Virus record (IMG/VR): IMGVR_UViG_3300036832_000189
Location: 1 to 62,247 of that record
Strand: one strand, 5' to 3'
Origin: a virus
DNA: 62,247 nt
Below are positions 14,611-21,786 of the stretch, piece by piece (within the stretch, counting starts at the first letter, position 1; each line of letters starts with the position of its first letter). The notes under the pieces were generated by a model. It made no database searches, had not been told where the DNA came from, and saw nothing but the letters and a program-made list of their open reading frames with translations. Position numbers and translations under genes: made by a program.

Positions 14611-14660
14611 GGCGCGTTCACCGCTCCGTGGGCAGGTTACGGGCACGCGGTGAACGCGCC
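14611..14660 (-). promoter_or_regulatory. Leader hairpin upstream of the glycosidase gene
   Basis: A perfect 13-bp inverted repeat (14611-14623 with 14648-14660, GGCGCGTTCACCG) has a 24-base loop and ends about 22 nt before ATG 14589. A second small hairpin, CTCCCC/GGGGAG at 14672-14686, lies beside it. No T-run follows, so attenuation or RNA processing is as likely as termination. Confidence 0.5.
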
Positions 14661-14694
14661 TTGCACCAGGACTCCCCACGGGGGAGCATGGGGT

Positions 14695-15438
14695 TCATTC
14701 TGGTGCGTCTTCTGAATCTGCAACAACACGCTCGATGTCCTGCCAGTTCTCCTGTCCTGCCATGCGAGCTCGTTCGGCGATCCTGTGTGACGTTGGTGCC
14801 TTGTCAGACTGGATGAGCTGGTACCAACCGCGAGATGGAGTCCACGCTCCGATGTATCCACCACTGAGCAGTTGGTGTGGCTTGGAGATGTGGCTCATAT
14901 AGTCATACGGGTATGGATCACCGCTGAACCACGCGGGCGTGACGAAATCTGAGACTATCACCACATTGCCATTTGCGAGCTTGATGGGATAGCCGAACTC
15001 ATCTGCTTCACACGCATCACACGCCTCATAGGCGTGGAACATCGTGTTCCCCACCTGGGCACAGTTGACGCACTGTGCATCTCCAAGCGTCTCGAGGATT
15101 TCGTGGCTCATCGTGATACTGACAAGTCCACCATCCTCTTGTGTGAGCTGTGCATCGACCCTCATAATCGGCTTGCCTGACTCATCATCGTGGTAGCCGA
15201 GCGCACCGGAAATGTCGATAGTGTCAGCGATGTAGCAGGGCCACACGTGCTTCTGCGCTAGAAATGCATCCGTGATTCCATCTGGGTAGAAGGTGACACT
15301 TGCGCCTGCTCCCCATGAGGGTCGAAAGTGGTAGTTGACCTGACGTGCGATTGCCGTACAGTAGTCCTGTACTTCTACGTCGGTCACGACCTTTGAGCTG
15401 TTGATGACCGCAATATGCGGCAGGTAATATGTCGTCAC
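14695..15438 (-). CDS. Zincin-like metallopeptidase candidate
   Basis: This 247-residue protein carries a helix SITMSHEILETLGD (His112, Glu113), the H-E signature of zinc peptidases, in a form seen in phage proteins with an SHE-x-LE motif. Four Cys follow (CVNCAQ, CDAC), which may bind another metal or form disulphides. No signal peptide is seen. GTG 15438 has GGAGG upstream. Substrate unknown; the glycosidase gene follows after a structured leader, so both may act on the envelope, but this is inference. Confidence 0.6.
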   Translation of the reverse strand: MTTYYLPHIAVINSSKVVTDVEVQDYCTAIARQVNYHFRPSWGAGASVTFYPDGITDAFLAQKHVWPCYIADTIDISGALGYHDDESGKPIMRVDAQLTQEDGGLVSITMSHEILETLGDAQCVNCAQVGNTMFHAYEACDACEADEFGYPIKLANGNVVIVSDFVTPAWFSGDPYPYDYMSHISKPHQLLSGGYIGAWTPSRGWYQLIQSDKAPTSHRIAERARMAGQENWQDIERVVADSEDAPE

Positions 15439-15447
15439 AATCCCTCC

Positions 15448-15636
15448 TTATGAAATACGTCGCAGGACACGTCGAGCAATGTCCTCGTCCGCGATGGCTG
15501 CTGTTCTTGCACCAGATGATGTGGCGTACTTGAGAACGCCAGGCTGCTTTGCGATGAGATCCGCGAGAGCCCTGCTCACGACTTCTGCTTCTTCATCGGT
15601 TAGACCGATAGTCCGTTCTTGTGTTTCGGTGCTCAC
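15448..15636 (-). CDS. Small helical protein, unknown
   Basis: GTG 15636 with AAGGAGG at good spacing gives 62 residues, starting VSTETQERTIGLTDEEAE. The sequence is helical and charged throughout, ending RRVLRRIS. It overlaps the upstream zinc protein by 4 nt. No function is recognised. Confidence 0.6.
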   Translation of the reverse strand: MSTETQERTIGLTDEEAEVVSRALADLIAKQPGVLKYATSSGARTAAIADEDIARRVLRRIS

Positions 15637-15806
15637 ATTGCCTCCTTGAGTTGTAGGACTATTTCCATTGCACGATCTGGGCCTACTTCTTTCCGTTTTC
15701 GATGGTAGTAGGACTTGTAGGACTGACATCTCGAGCTGCTGCAGAACTTTCCTGCGCGTGTGAGGCGTGTGTTGCAAATGCAGCATCGGTAGAGTATGCG
15801 GTTCAT
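15633..15806 (-). CDS. Small zinc-finger protein
   Basis: ATG 15806 gives 57 residues with CCICNTRL...FCSSSRCQSY, a four-Cys arrangement followed by a basic helix (YKSYYHRKRKEVG). A nucleic-acid-binding role is plausible. It sits between the SNF2-type helicase gene and a small gene, with 4-nt overlaps on both sides. Confidence 0.6.
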   Translation of the reverse strand: MNRILYRCCICNTRLTRAGKFCSSSRCQSYKSYYHRKRKEVGPDRAMEIVLQLKEAM

Positions 15807-17173
15807 ACTTGGAATATCTCCTTGAACCAACCCTGTTTCCGAGCTACCTTAGCTCGAACATAACCGTCGATGGTGCCACGGGCATAGATGTCAACGATGT
15901 TGGTGGGGAGCGTTTGGCCCGGTCTGTGTACTCGATCCTCAGCTTGGTTGTTGTCCTTTGGCGTCCATGCCCGATCCACAAAGATCGCTGAATCCGCCCG
16001 TGTAAGAGTAATGCTTTCACTTCCCAACGCAGCAGTACAATGAAAGACCTTAGCGTTCCCGCGTTGGAAGGAGTTGACCTTAGATAGACGAACTTGTTCG
16101 GAGTCTCGTTCCAGCATGTTGTGGTATGAGACAGACGCACGTTCTAGCCTCCGATTCAGGAGCTTGCCGGTGTCTCTGTGCTGGTAGAAGATGACGACGG
16201 GGTTTGTGGTGTCGGCGAGCACGTCCATTACAGCGTCCAACTTGGAGCTAGGTTCTATGAGCTCGATGTCGTAGACCCATCTCTCTTCGCGCTCAAGCCA
16301 ACGACGACCCCTAACCTGTGGCGTTGCTGCAGTGATTTGGCGCAGGCGAGACAATGCCGATAACACATTTGGAGAGTAAAAGGGCACTCCCGCTTGGTCA
16401 AGGGACATAAGTTCTGCCTTGATTTCATTGTACATCCTTTGCTGCACGCGGTTCAAACTGACTTCGTGCGTGTAGCGAATCTTTGGCGGCAGCTCAGGAA
16501 ATACTTCTCGCTTTGTGCGCCTACGTGCGAAGCTGTAGATCAGGTCTTTGAGCTCTTGCTTGTGCTCCTGGTTGATGCCGATGATCTTTCTGTAGCCACG
16601 ACGTACAGATTCTTCATCATCTACGTCGAACTCGCAGAAATAGCTGGCGAACTCCCAGAAGCCTGGCATGTCCTTTGTGAGAAAGCGGATTTGTGACCAC
16701 AGGTCTGACGGATCATTCACGTATGGTGAACCCGTCATTATGTGCCTTACATCTGCTTTGATGTACCAGAGTTGCTGAGAACACTGAGCGTTACGGTTCT
16801 TGATACGGTGCGACTCGTCGAGGATCGCCAAGTCGAAAGATGCAGATCGTATCGCCTTTGCAACAGCCGATCGCCTCGTAAAGAGGTTATAATGAGCGAG
16901 AAACACACCTCGTTCTGCCTTCTCTCTACGATGGTGTGTATGCCCAAGGGCAGGTGGCGTATTCTGACTTTCGATTCTGTAGACTGGTATGTCTCCGAGG
17001 ACATACGGAAGAGTTTGTTCATAGGTGATTTTCCCCGTTTTTGAGGTTACGACCAGGATGCGTTGAGCTCCGATATCTTCTGCCAGGAACTCAGCAGTCG
17101 TGGTCTTGAAACAGCCCATGTCGCTGAAATTGGCAGATGCGTCCAACGGCACAAAGAACTCTAGATCCTCCAT
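15803..17173 (-). CDS. SNF2-family DNA helicase/translocase
   Basis: The 456-residue protein has a P-loop variant DMGCFKT (18-24) in place of the usual DMGLGKT, a Walker B box DESH (119-122), and motif III-like MTGSPYVN. The C-terminal lobe ends with the family signature QAEDRVHRPGQ. It is the short two-lobe form typical of phages and likely remodels DNA or aids replication. ATG 17173 is preferred; an earlier in-frame ATG at 17230 lies inside the upstream gene. Confidence 0.85.
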   Translation of the reverse strand: MEDLEFFVPLDASANFSDMGCFKTTTAEFLAEDIGAQRILVVTSKTGKITYEQTLPYVLGDIPVYRIESQNTPPALGHTHHRREKAERGVFLAHYNLFTRRSAVAKAIRSASFDLAILDESHRIKNRNAQCSQQLWYIKADVRHIMTGSPYVNDPSDLWSQIRFLTKDMPGFWEFASYFCEFDVDDEESVRRGYRKIIGINQEHKQELKDLIYSFARRRTKREVFPELPPKIRYTHEVSLNRVQQRMYNEIKAELMSLDQAGVPFYSPNVLSALSRLRQITAATPQVRGRRWLEREERWVYDIELIEPSSKLDAVMDVLADTTNPVVIFYQHRDTGKLLNRRLERASVSYHNMLERDSEQVRLSKVNSFQRGNAKVFHCTAALGSESITLTRADSAIFVDRAWTPKDNNQAEDRVHRPGQTLPTNIVDIYARGTIDGYVRAKVARKQGWFKEIFQV

Positions 17174-17198
17174 CTGAAATTCTTTCCGCGTGTAGACG

Positions 17199-17456
17199 TT
17201 AGAAGCAGGCGAAGTCAGGATCACAGTCATAGATTAGACCTACGTGTGTGACGTCCCACTGGATGCCGCGGGCCAACTCGTACGTGATTGTTTCCAACTT
17301 CGAGACTTGGTGAGAGAACGGCACAATTTCTATTGCCGTATCCCGTAGTACAGGCACATAGATGGTCGGCTTTGGCTCCTCTACGGCCACCCGCTTTCCA
17401 TCCAGAGGCCCACCACAGAAATACGCTATGTATTTCAACTCCGAGAGTGTTGCCAA
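17199..17456 (-). CDS. Small hypothetical protein
   Basis: TTG 17456, with AGGGA 9 nt upstream, gives 85 residues. The start (YIAYFCGGPLDGKRVAVEEP) looks like a common phage module of unknown function with a Gly-Gly-Pro-Leu-Asp-Gly turn. The C-terminus ends in acidic and aromatic residues (DCDPDFACF). It starts 2 nt after the upstream stop. Confidence 0.6.
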   Translation of the reverse strand: MATLSELKYIAYFCGGPLDGKRVAVEEPKPTIYVPVLRDTAIEIVPFSHQVSKLETITYELARGIQWDVTHVGLIYDCDPDFACF

Positions 17457-17458
17457 TG

Positions 17459-17710
17459 TTATGATTCCCTGGCACGGCGAGCTGTGTTGTACTGTTCGAT
17501 CTTCTTGAGGAACTCTGCGAAGTGTAGGCCATCGTTGAACGGGAACACGAGTGTCTCTGTGCCGTCCACGCTGTTGATGACGATTGCCGGCGACCCATCT
17601 GGGTTGAATCCAAAGTCCGGTGTGAACCACCCCATATCTAGGATAGTTGTACGATGCGAACGTGGTAGAGGATCTGCCGGTGGTCTGTTGTTCTCGATGG
17701 GGCTATGCAT
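17459..17710 (-). CDS. Small hypothetical protein
   Basis: ATG 17710 gives 83 residues with a beta-rich centre (GWFTPDFGFNPDGSPAIVIN) and a charged C-terminal helix (HFAEFLKKIEQYNTARRA). The start overlaps the stop of the upstream miniprotein by 8 nt. Function unknown. Confidence 0.6.
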   Translation of the reverse strand: MHSPIENNRPPADPLPRSHRTTILDMGWFTPDFGFNPDGSPAIVINSVDGTETLVFPFNDGLHFAEFLKKIEQYNTARRARES

Positions 17711-17876
17711 TCTGTTGCCCCCAGAAGTAGATGGCAATAGGCTGGCCCGTATCTATCATGTTCGCGTGTACGTCACAGACAGGTACGGTCAGCATCTGTC
17801 CAAATCCTGTTACCTGCCGCTGCTGGTTACCCACGTTGGAGCATGCAACGTACGCGCAACCCTGTTGGTCTACCAT
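17703..17876 (-). CDS. 57-residue Cys-containing protein
   Basis: ATG 17876 has GAGGAG 8 nt upstream. The product carries CAYVAC and a later CDVHANMID, possible zinc ligands, and ends IAIYFWGQQNA. It overlaps its neighbours by 7-8 nt on both sides, which supports translation. Function unknown. Confidence 0.6.
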   Translation of the reverse strand: MVDQQGCAYVACSNVGNQQRQVTGFGQMLTVPVCDVHANMIDTGQPIAIYFWGQQNA

Positions 17877-18223
17877 AGAAGTAACTCCTCATTCTCGACC
17901 GTTACTAGCTCACGAAACGACGAATCCCACCACTTGCGGGTGGGACGTCCACAGGGCATATGTGTGATCCAGCCATTTTCCCAGTGATATGCGTATTCGT
18001 GCTTGGAATCTGCTGGGAACTCGCAGTTGGTTGACGTGTCGGTCGGACAGAAATCTCCGGGAACCTCTATCCGACCCACAGTCCTCCCGTCCTGCGTTGT
18101 TACTATGTAATACTCATCGGCTGGTGCAACTCGTGATGTTTTCCGTGTGTCTAGCGGTTCAGGCTTCGCGGCGTGAACCTCGTTCACGTCTGCGGTCGTG
18201 AGTTGTGAGAGCAAATCGCTCAT
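17870..18223 (-). CDS. Hypothetical protein
   Basis: ATG 18223 has AGGAG 6 nt upstream and gives 117 residues. The middle is beta-rich (EYYIVTTQDGRTVGRIEVPG) with Cys and His residues (CPTDTSTNC, HMPCGRPTRKWW). It is the first gene after a strong hairpin at 18279-18324, so it likely opens a new transcript or translation block. No family recognised. Confidence 0.65.
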   Translation of the reverse strand: MSDLLSQLTTADVNEVHAAKPEPLDTRKTSRVAPADEYYIVTTQDGRTVGRIEVPGDFCPTDTSTNCEFPADSKHEYAYHWENGWITHMPCGRPTRKWWDSSFRELVTVENEELLLW

Positions 18224-18278
18224 GTAACTCCTAGTTCGGTGGGCGGTGAACCCCGCCTATGTTTCGGTGATAGAGGTA

Positions 18279-18324
18279 GGTGGTGCAGGCTCTTCCGACC
18301 CCTACGTGGTGAGCCTGCACCACC
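18279..18324 (-). terminator. 14-bp hairpin between early gene blocks
   Basis: A perfect 14-bp stem (18279-18292 with 18311-18324, GGTGGTGCAGGCTC) with an 18-base loop lies in the 162-bp gap between genes starting at 18223 and ending at 18386. No clear T-run follows on the minus strand, so it may be a factor-assisted terminator or a processing site. Nothing else was seen in the gap. Confidence 0.55.
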
Positions 18325-18385
18325 CGTCTGCGCTCCCCGCGTCACCGTCGCGGAAAGATCAGCCTATCAAACTACGCGCGTGAAG

Positions 18386-18658
18386 TCAACCCCCCTTATG
18401 TAAATGCCGGCGGTGTCGAGACAGGAAACGCGCCCTGTCTGTGGTGAACGTCACCGACCGCATAATCCACGGGTCGATTGGTACAGGGTCTTCGCGTGTG
18501 TACTGGAGACCATACTCAGTTACGAGCTGGTCGGAGAATCCCATTGCACGCCAACATGCAGCGTGGTTGACGTTCCTCCGAGGGCCATAGCAATACGCAC
18601 ACCGACCCCATACGGGTCTGTTGATTGGTTTTGCATAGCGGAGTGTGGGTAGTCTCAT
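18386..18658 (-). CDS. Small Cys/His protein, unknown
   Basis: ATG 18658 overlaps the upstream membrane-protein stop by one base (TAATG) and gives 90 residues. It contains CAYCYGPRRNVNHAACW, a likely zinc site, and a basic C-terminus (FLSRHRRHLHKGG). Function unknown. Confidence 0.6.
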   Translation of the reverse strand: MRLPTLRYAKPINRPVWGRCAYCYGPRRNVNHAACWRAMGFSDQLVTEYGLQYTREDPVPIDPWIMRSVTFTTDRARFLSRHRRHLHKGG

Positions 18659-18765
18659 TACCCACTCGTTCTGAGCAGGAGAAGTGGAAGGATGACGAAC
18701 ACGATGATGAACACGATGAACGCCACGATGAGCCAACCGGCTAGTCTATTCAGCATGTTGACCAT
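18658..18765 (-). CDS. 35-residue membrane protein
   Basis: ATG 18765 follows two bases after the upstream stop and gives a short protein dominated by one hydrophobic helix (WLIVAFIVFIIVFVILPLLL) flanked by Arg. ATG 18774 is an alternative start. It sits between an exported protein and a zinc protein in one overlapping chain. Function unknown. Confidence 0.6.
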   Translation of the reverse strand: MVNMLNRLAGWLIVAFIVFIIVFVILPLLLLRTSG

Positions 18766-18767
18766 TC

Positions 18768-19337
18768 CTACCATCCCGAGTTCTCGAACTGGGTGAAGCA
18801 TGGGAACTTGCTGTCTCCTGGGTACGTGTAGATAGCTCCATTGCCTCGAATCTGGATACGACCACTCATGTTCCAGTTCGCAGCTCCACCGCTTGACACG
18901 AGGTAGATATTCGCCAGAGCACACGAGTTACGTCGTACGTTCTGGTATCCAGGCGGATAGCCGAGTGTCACATAGCGGTTCTGACTTGAAAAGTCAGGCC
19001 AGTGTCCAAGGCTAGGAACAACGGTGAACGAGCCATGTACGATGTAGTGGCCGGTGTAACACCCCCACGTGTCGTTCTTGACCCATGCGACTCTCGAGCC
19101 GATGCCAACGACGTTCAGTGTTTCTTCTACCCACTCGTGGACACAGTGTGAACCACGAGCTGCAGCCTCGACAACAGAACCACGTTTTGCGAGGTATGCC
19201 TTCTGCTGTGCCGGGGTGAGTACCCCACCACCGCGCGTGTAACTAAATGTGGCCTTGAGTGGTGCAGATGACCCTGCTGCTGCTGCCGCTGGTATAACCA
19301 GTGCCGCCGCTGCAAGGATTGGGATTGCTCTTTTCAC
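18768..19337 (-). CDS. Exported protein with signal peptide
   Basis: GTG 19337 has AGGGAG 8 nt upstream and overlaps the upstream stop by 4 nt. The 189-residue product starts with a textbook signal peptide (VKRAIPILAAAALVIPAAAA), then a mature part with several Cys (SHCVHEWVEE, WGCYTGHY, SCALANIYL, PCFTQF) likely forming disulphides outside the cell, and aromatic beta segments. No family recognised. An exported early protein suggests envelope modification or superinfection exclusion, as inference only. Confidence 0.7.
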   Translation of the reverse strand: MKRAIPILAAAALVIPAAAAAGSSAPLKATFSYTRGGGVLTPAQQKAYLAKRGSVVEAAARGSHCVHEWVEETLNVVGIGSRVAWVKNDTWGCYTGHYIVHGSFTVVPSLGHWPDFSSQNRYVTLGYPPGYQNVRRNSCALANIYLVSSGGAANWNMSGRIQIRGNGAIYTYPGDSKFPCFTQFENSGW

Positions 19338-19729
19338 GTTTGTCGCTCCCTGATGAGATGTTCCCATTCGCGCTGGAGATGATCCCACTCGTTCTCTTCG
19401 GCCCGAATGGGGATCTCCTTTTTGGTGGTGAACCCCAACTCACGGGCCTTTTCCAGGCCATATGTGTTCTCGAAGTAGCTCCAACCGTCCTGCTCGTTGT
19501 TGTCGAACACCTGCCCACAGACACAGGCAGAGCCTATGCGAATGTCGAAGTAGTCCAGGTTGATTGAGTCTGCCCAACCCGGCTCGTTCTCGTCCAACCA
19601 TTCTGCACCCTTCTGGGGTGCAGAGATTTCCACGATGGTGGATGCGAGCTGCATCTCGATCTCTCGATTCAGACGGATTGCCTCTTTCATCTGCTCGAGA
19701 GTTTTTGCAGGCTTCTCAATGACGCTCAT
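19334..19729 (-). CDS. Hypothetical soluble protein
   Basis: ATG 19729 has AAGGAG 7 nt upstream and gives 131 residues. It is acidic and helical at both ends (KTLEQMKEAIRLNREIEMQL; WDHLQREWEHLIRERQ) with a CVCG pair in the middle. It lies between two genes for exported proteins and overlaps the downstream start by 4 nt. Function unknown. Confidence 0.65.
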   Translation of the reverse strand: MSVIEKPAKTLEQMKEAIRLNREIEMQLASTIVEISAPQKGAEWLDENEPGWADSINLDYFDIRIGSACVCGQVFDNNEQDGWSYFENTYGLEKARELGFTTKKEIPIRAEENEWDHLQREWEHLIRERQT

Positions 19730-19742
19730 TTTGTACTCCTTG

Positions 19743-20252
19743 TTAGACACCACATGCAGGGCCAGATACAGGCCACTGCGAATCATATGATGCGTGTAGG
19801 TTGTTCACTAAGTATTCGGCTGTTGCGATCTGCTCGTCCGGCGTGGCAAGATCAGCCCGCGCCGCGTATTGCAGACCACCAGCGGCTTCCCACGTTGACT
19901 GTGAGAACTGCAAGCCACCGTAGTAGCCATTGCCCGTGTCAGCGTTCCAGTCGCCCTCCTTACCGTGAATGCAGATGAAGATTGCATACTGCGATCCACT
20001 GGATGTTGGTACAGGGGTTGGTGCCGGTGCTATAGGTGCCGGCAGAGGTATCACCGCCGCTGCACGCTTACGTGCGGCACGTTGACGGTGCAGCTTACGG
20101 ATTTCATGGTACCGTAGCAAGAACTCGTTGCTGTGTCCATGTAATCCATCGGCGTCGTGCGTGATGCTAACTACTGGTTGAGATGGTGCTGCGTGTGCTG
20201 TCGATAGAGTTGTGGTCAGGAACAGTAGCGTAGTGACCGTGGCTACCTTGAT
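19743..20252 (-). CDS. Rpf/transglycosylase-like cell-wall protein with signal peptide but no standard start codon
   Basis: The C-terminal domain (HGKEGDWNADTGNGYYGGLQ, then FSQSTWEAAGG and TPDEQIATAEYL) matches the resuscitation-promoting-factor/lysozyme-like fold of Actinobacteria, with Glu of KEGDWN as the catalytic candidate. In the same frame upstream lies a clear signal peptide (IKVATVTTLLFLTTTLSTAH), but it begins at ATC 20252; no ATG, GTG or TTG precedes it before an in-frame TGA at 20265. A GGAGG sits 7 nt before ATC, and an ATG one base out of frame is at 20254-20256. Either a non-AUG start or a one-base indel is implied. TTG 20120 would give a version without a signal. Confidence 0.65.
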   Translation of the reverse strand: MKVATVTTLLFLTTTLSTAHAAPSQPVVSITHDADGLHGHSNEFLLRYHEIRKLHRQRAARKRAAAVIPLPAPIAPAPTPVPTSSGSQYAIFICIHGKEGDWNADTGNGYYGGLQFSQSTWEAAGGLQYAARADLATPDEQIATAEYLVNNLHASYDSQWPVSGPACGV

Positions 20253-20442
20253 ACATAGACCTCCTCAATTGTTTCGCCCCGTCAGTTGCGAGGCTCCGTA
20301 GGTGAACGTGCCCGTTTGTTGGCGTTGCCAACACCAACACTTTGTAGTTGTCAACAACACTTTGACGGCGACGGGGAGCTGCGATCTGATTTCGGTGCCC
20401 ACACGAAAACACCTACTTTCACCGCGCTCTCCCGTCGCCTCT

Positions 20443-20465
20443 GCCCGCGTTGAGTGGTCGCGGGC
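20443..20465 (+). terminator. Short hairpin followed by T-run on the plus strand
   Basis: A 7-bp stem (GCCCGCG 20443-20449 with CGCGGGC 20459-20465) is followed by ATTTTAT on the plus strand. It would stop rightward, antisense transcription; there is no rightward gene nearby. Confidence 0.4.
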
Positions 20466-20491
20466 ATTTTATATGGTGTAACCAAAACTCA

Positions 20492-20524
20492 GAGCCCCCT
20501 GTGCCATGTTGACACAGGGGGCTC
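20492..20524 (-). terminator. Intrinsic terminator after the 20532 gene
   Basis: A perfect 12-bp stem (20492-20503 with 20513-20524, GAGCCCCCTGTG) and 9-base loop lie 8 nt downstream of the leftward stop at 20532. The minus strand continues TGAGTTTTGG. The stem itself contains the CCCCTGTG core related to the dispersed G-run motif. Confidence 0.8.
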
Positions 20525-20531
20525 ATGGAGG

Positions 20532-20936
20532 CTATGCCTCGACAGGTTCCGCTTCGGCCTCTGCCTCGGCCTCTTCTGTCTCGGCCTCTGGAGCGAGATC
20601 CGTGTTCACCAGGAACACCTCACGCCGTGACTTGTTGCTCTTGGTGATAACCGGGTACAGTTCTGCTGTACCGGCCTCGGCAGCGTCACGGTTGTTTCGC
20701 AGGACGGTGGAAAGTCCTGCAGTTGCCGCCGAGAACGTCGGGTCGCTGTTGTCGTCCAAGTTGGAGAACTTCATGTATGGCTGACCCTGAGCGATGAAAT
20801 GCTCCACGACCATACGCCACTTGGACTCCTTCGGGCCACCACCCTTTTTGAGCGTGGTGACTTCTTGTGCGTCCGCATCCATCAGTAGACTGATGAGAGC
20901 GTCGGCCTCTGTCTGCGTATTTGTGCCCTTCGGCAT
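20532..20936 (-). CDS. Acidic-tailed hypothetical protein
   Basis: ATG 20936 has AAGGAG 5 nt upstream and gives 134 residues. The body has a strand-rich region (KWRMVVEHFIAQGQPYMKFS; YPVITKSNKSRREVFLV) and the C-terminus is a Glu/Ala repeat (EAETEEAEAEAEAEPVEA), a low-complexity acidic tail. A terminator follows, so this ends a transcript. A DNA mimic or chaperone-like function is conceivable but not shown. Confidence 0.65.
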   Translation of the reverse strand: MPKGTNTQTEADALISLLMDADAQEVTTLKKGGGPKESKWRMVVEHFIAQGQPYMKFSNLDDNSDPTFSAATAGLSTVLRNNRDAAEAGTAELYPVITKSNKSRREVFLVNTDLAPEAETEEAEAEAEAEPVEA

Positions 20937-20937
20937 A

Positions 20938-21444
20938 TTACTCCTTGTTGTCGTTGTCTTTCAGTGAATCTTCTACAACGGTGATGCGTTCATCTAAAGC
21001 ATTGAGTTGACCTTGCAACTCACCTATGGCCCTGACTACATTCATACCTCCTAGTTGTTCACCGATATCCTTGACCCGAGACTGGACGAGCTTGATAGCC
21101 GTGTCCGTGCTCGTGTCAGCCACTAGACTATCAGGATCGGCGTCCCGGATCAAGTCCTCGGTCGGACGTTGTATGAGATGCCACACGCTGTCACTATAGC
21201 GTGCCCCACGACTCACTTGCACGATACATTCTGTGGCCAGCAAGTACCGACGCAGTTTGGCGTAGTAGGGCTGCGGTAGCGGCGGACGTAGTTCCAAGAA
21301 CACTTTGGTGACGTGTCCACGGAACACCACTACGCCCTGGTCATCTGTTGTAGCTGCATCATGCAACGCATCATAGAAGCGTTGCAAGTTGACCAAGAGC
21401 GTTGGCATCTGGGACAGGCTATCAACTTTTTCGGTACCTGTCAA
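20938..21444 (-). CDS. Possible winged-helix protein with C-terminal coiled coil
   Basis: TTG 21444 gives 168 residues. Residues ~20-95 (VFRGHVTKVFLELRPPLPQP through HLIQRP) look like a winged-helix DNA-binding unit, and residues ~130-165 form a heptad-rich coiled coil (AIGELQGQLNALDERITVVE). It may regulate transcription. Its leader, AACCCCCCACAGGGG then TCGGGGGCATC directly before TTG, nearly repeats the leader of the polymerase gene. ATG 21408 is an alternative start but lacks a ribosome site. Confidence 0.55.
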   Translation of the reverse strand: MTGTEKVDSLSQMPTLLVNLQRFYDALHDAATTDDQGVVVFRGHVTKVFLELRPPLPQPYYAKLRRYLLATECIVQVSRGARYSDSVWHLIQRPTEDLIRDADPDSLVADTSTDTAIKLVQSRVKDIGEQLGGMNVVRAIGELQGQLNALDERITVVEDSLKDNDNKE

Positions 21445-21448
21445 GATG

Positions 21449-21470
21449 CCCCCGACCCCTGTGGGGGGTT
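21449..21470 (-). promoter_or_regulatory. G/C-run leader hairpin upstream of TTG 21444
   Basis: The minus strand here reads AACCCCCCACAGGGG followed by TCGGGGG, ending 4 nt before the start codon. The same arrangement precedes the DNA polymerase gene at 8656-8674. It contains an exact copy of the dispersed 11-mer (21458-21468). Confidence 0.45.
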
Positions 21471-21507
21471 GATCTGGATAGTGACAGCTTGCATTTCTTG
21501 CTTTGTA

Positions 21508-21786
21508 CTAGCGTTGCACGGCGTACTTGGAGACGATATCCTCGTCTATTTTCCACGTTCGACCATACACCAAGAAGTTGCCCCCTGATTCTGACCGCAG
21601 AAGCGTATGACCCTTCTTGTTGATGGTGTTCACGAGGTTGTCTTTCTGCTTGCCACTCACTTTCCGTGATCGGCCTTTGTTCGGTTGTCCTACACGCCAC
21701 ACCTGCTCGTCAGTTTTTCCTCTGCGAGTTACTGACTGCAGTTCGATGACGTAGTCATGTGTCTCGATTCGGATGATCTGCCCCAT
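21508..21786 (-). CDS. Small hypothetical protein
   Basis: ATG 21786 has GGAGG just upstream and gives 92 residues. The product is basic with beta strands (IIRIETHDYVIELQSVTRRG; NFLVYGRTWKIDEDIVSKY). It overlaps the upstream gene by 32 nt. No family recognised. Confidence 0.6.
   Translation of the reverse strand: MGQIIRIETHDYVIELQSVTRRGKTDEQVWRVGQPNKGRSRKVSGKQKDNLVNTINKKGHTLLRSESGGNFLVYGRTWKIDEDIVSKYAVQR

Larger units (their letters stand above)
20253..20531. other. Structured non-coding gap between early gene blocks
   Basis: No convincing gene lies here. It holds a 6-bp inverted repeat with a 3-base spacer (GTTGGC/GCCAAC near 20327), a long-range 9-bp pair (20367-20375 with 20431-20439), and two hairpins listed separately. 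TTGACA occurs on the minus strand at 20354-20349, but no good -10 box follows at 16-18 nt. Confidence 0.5.

Noticed and set aside
14671-14686. CTCCCC/GGGGAG hairpin as another copy of the dispersed 11-mer
   Set aside because: It shares G- and C-runs but not the CTGTGG core, so it was not counted.
20167-20256. 29-codon frame from ATG 20256
   Set aside because: Its ATG is only 3 nt from the ribosome site, it is out of frame with the Rpf-like domain and its product is low-complexity; it matters only as the possible misplaced start.
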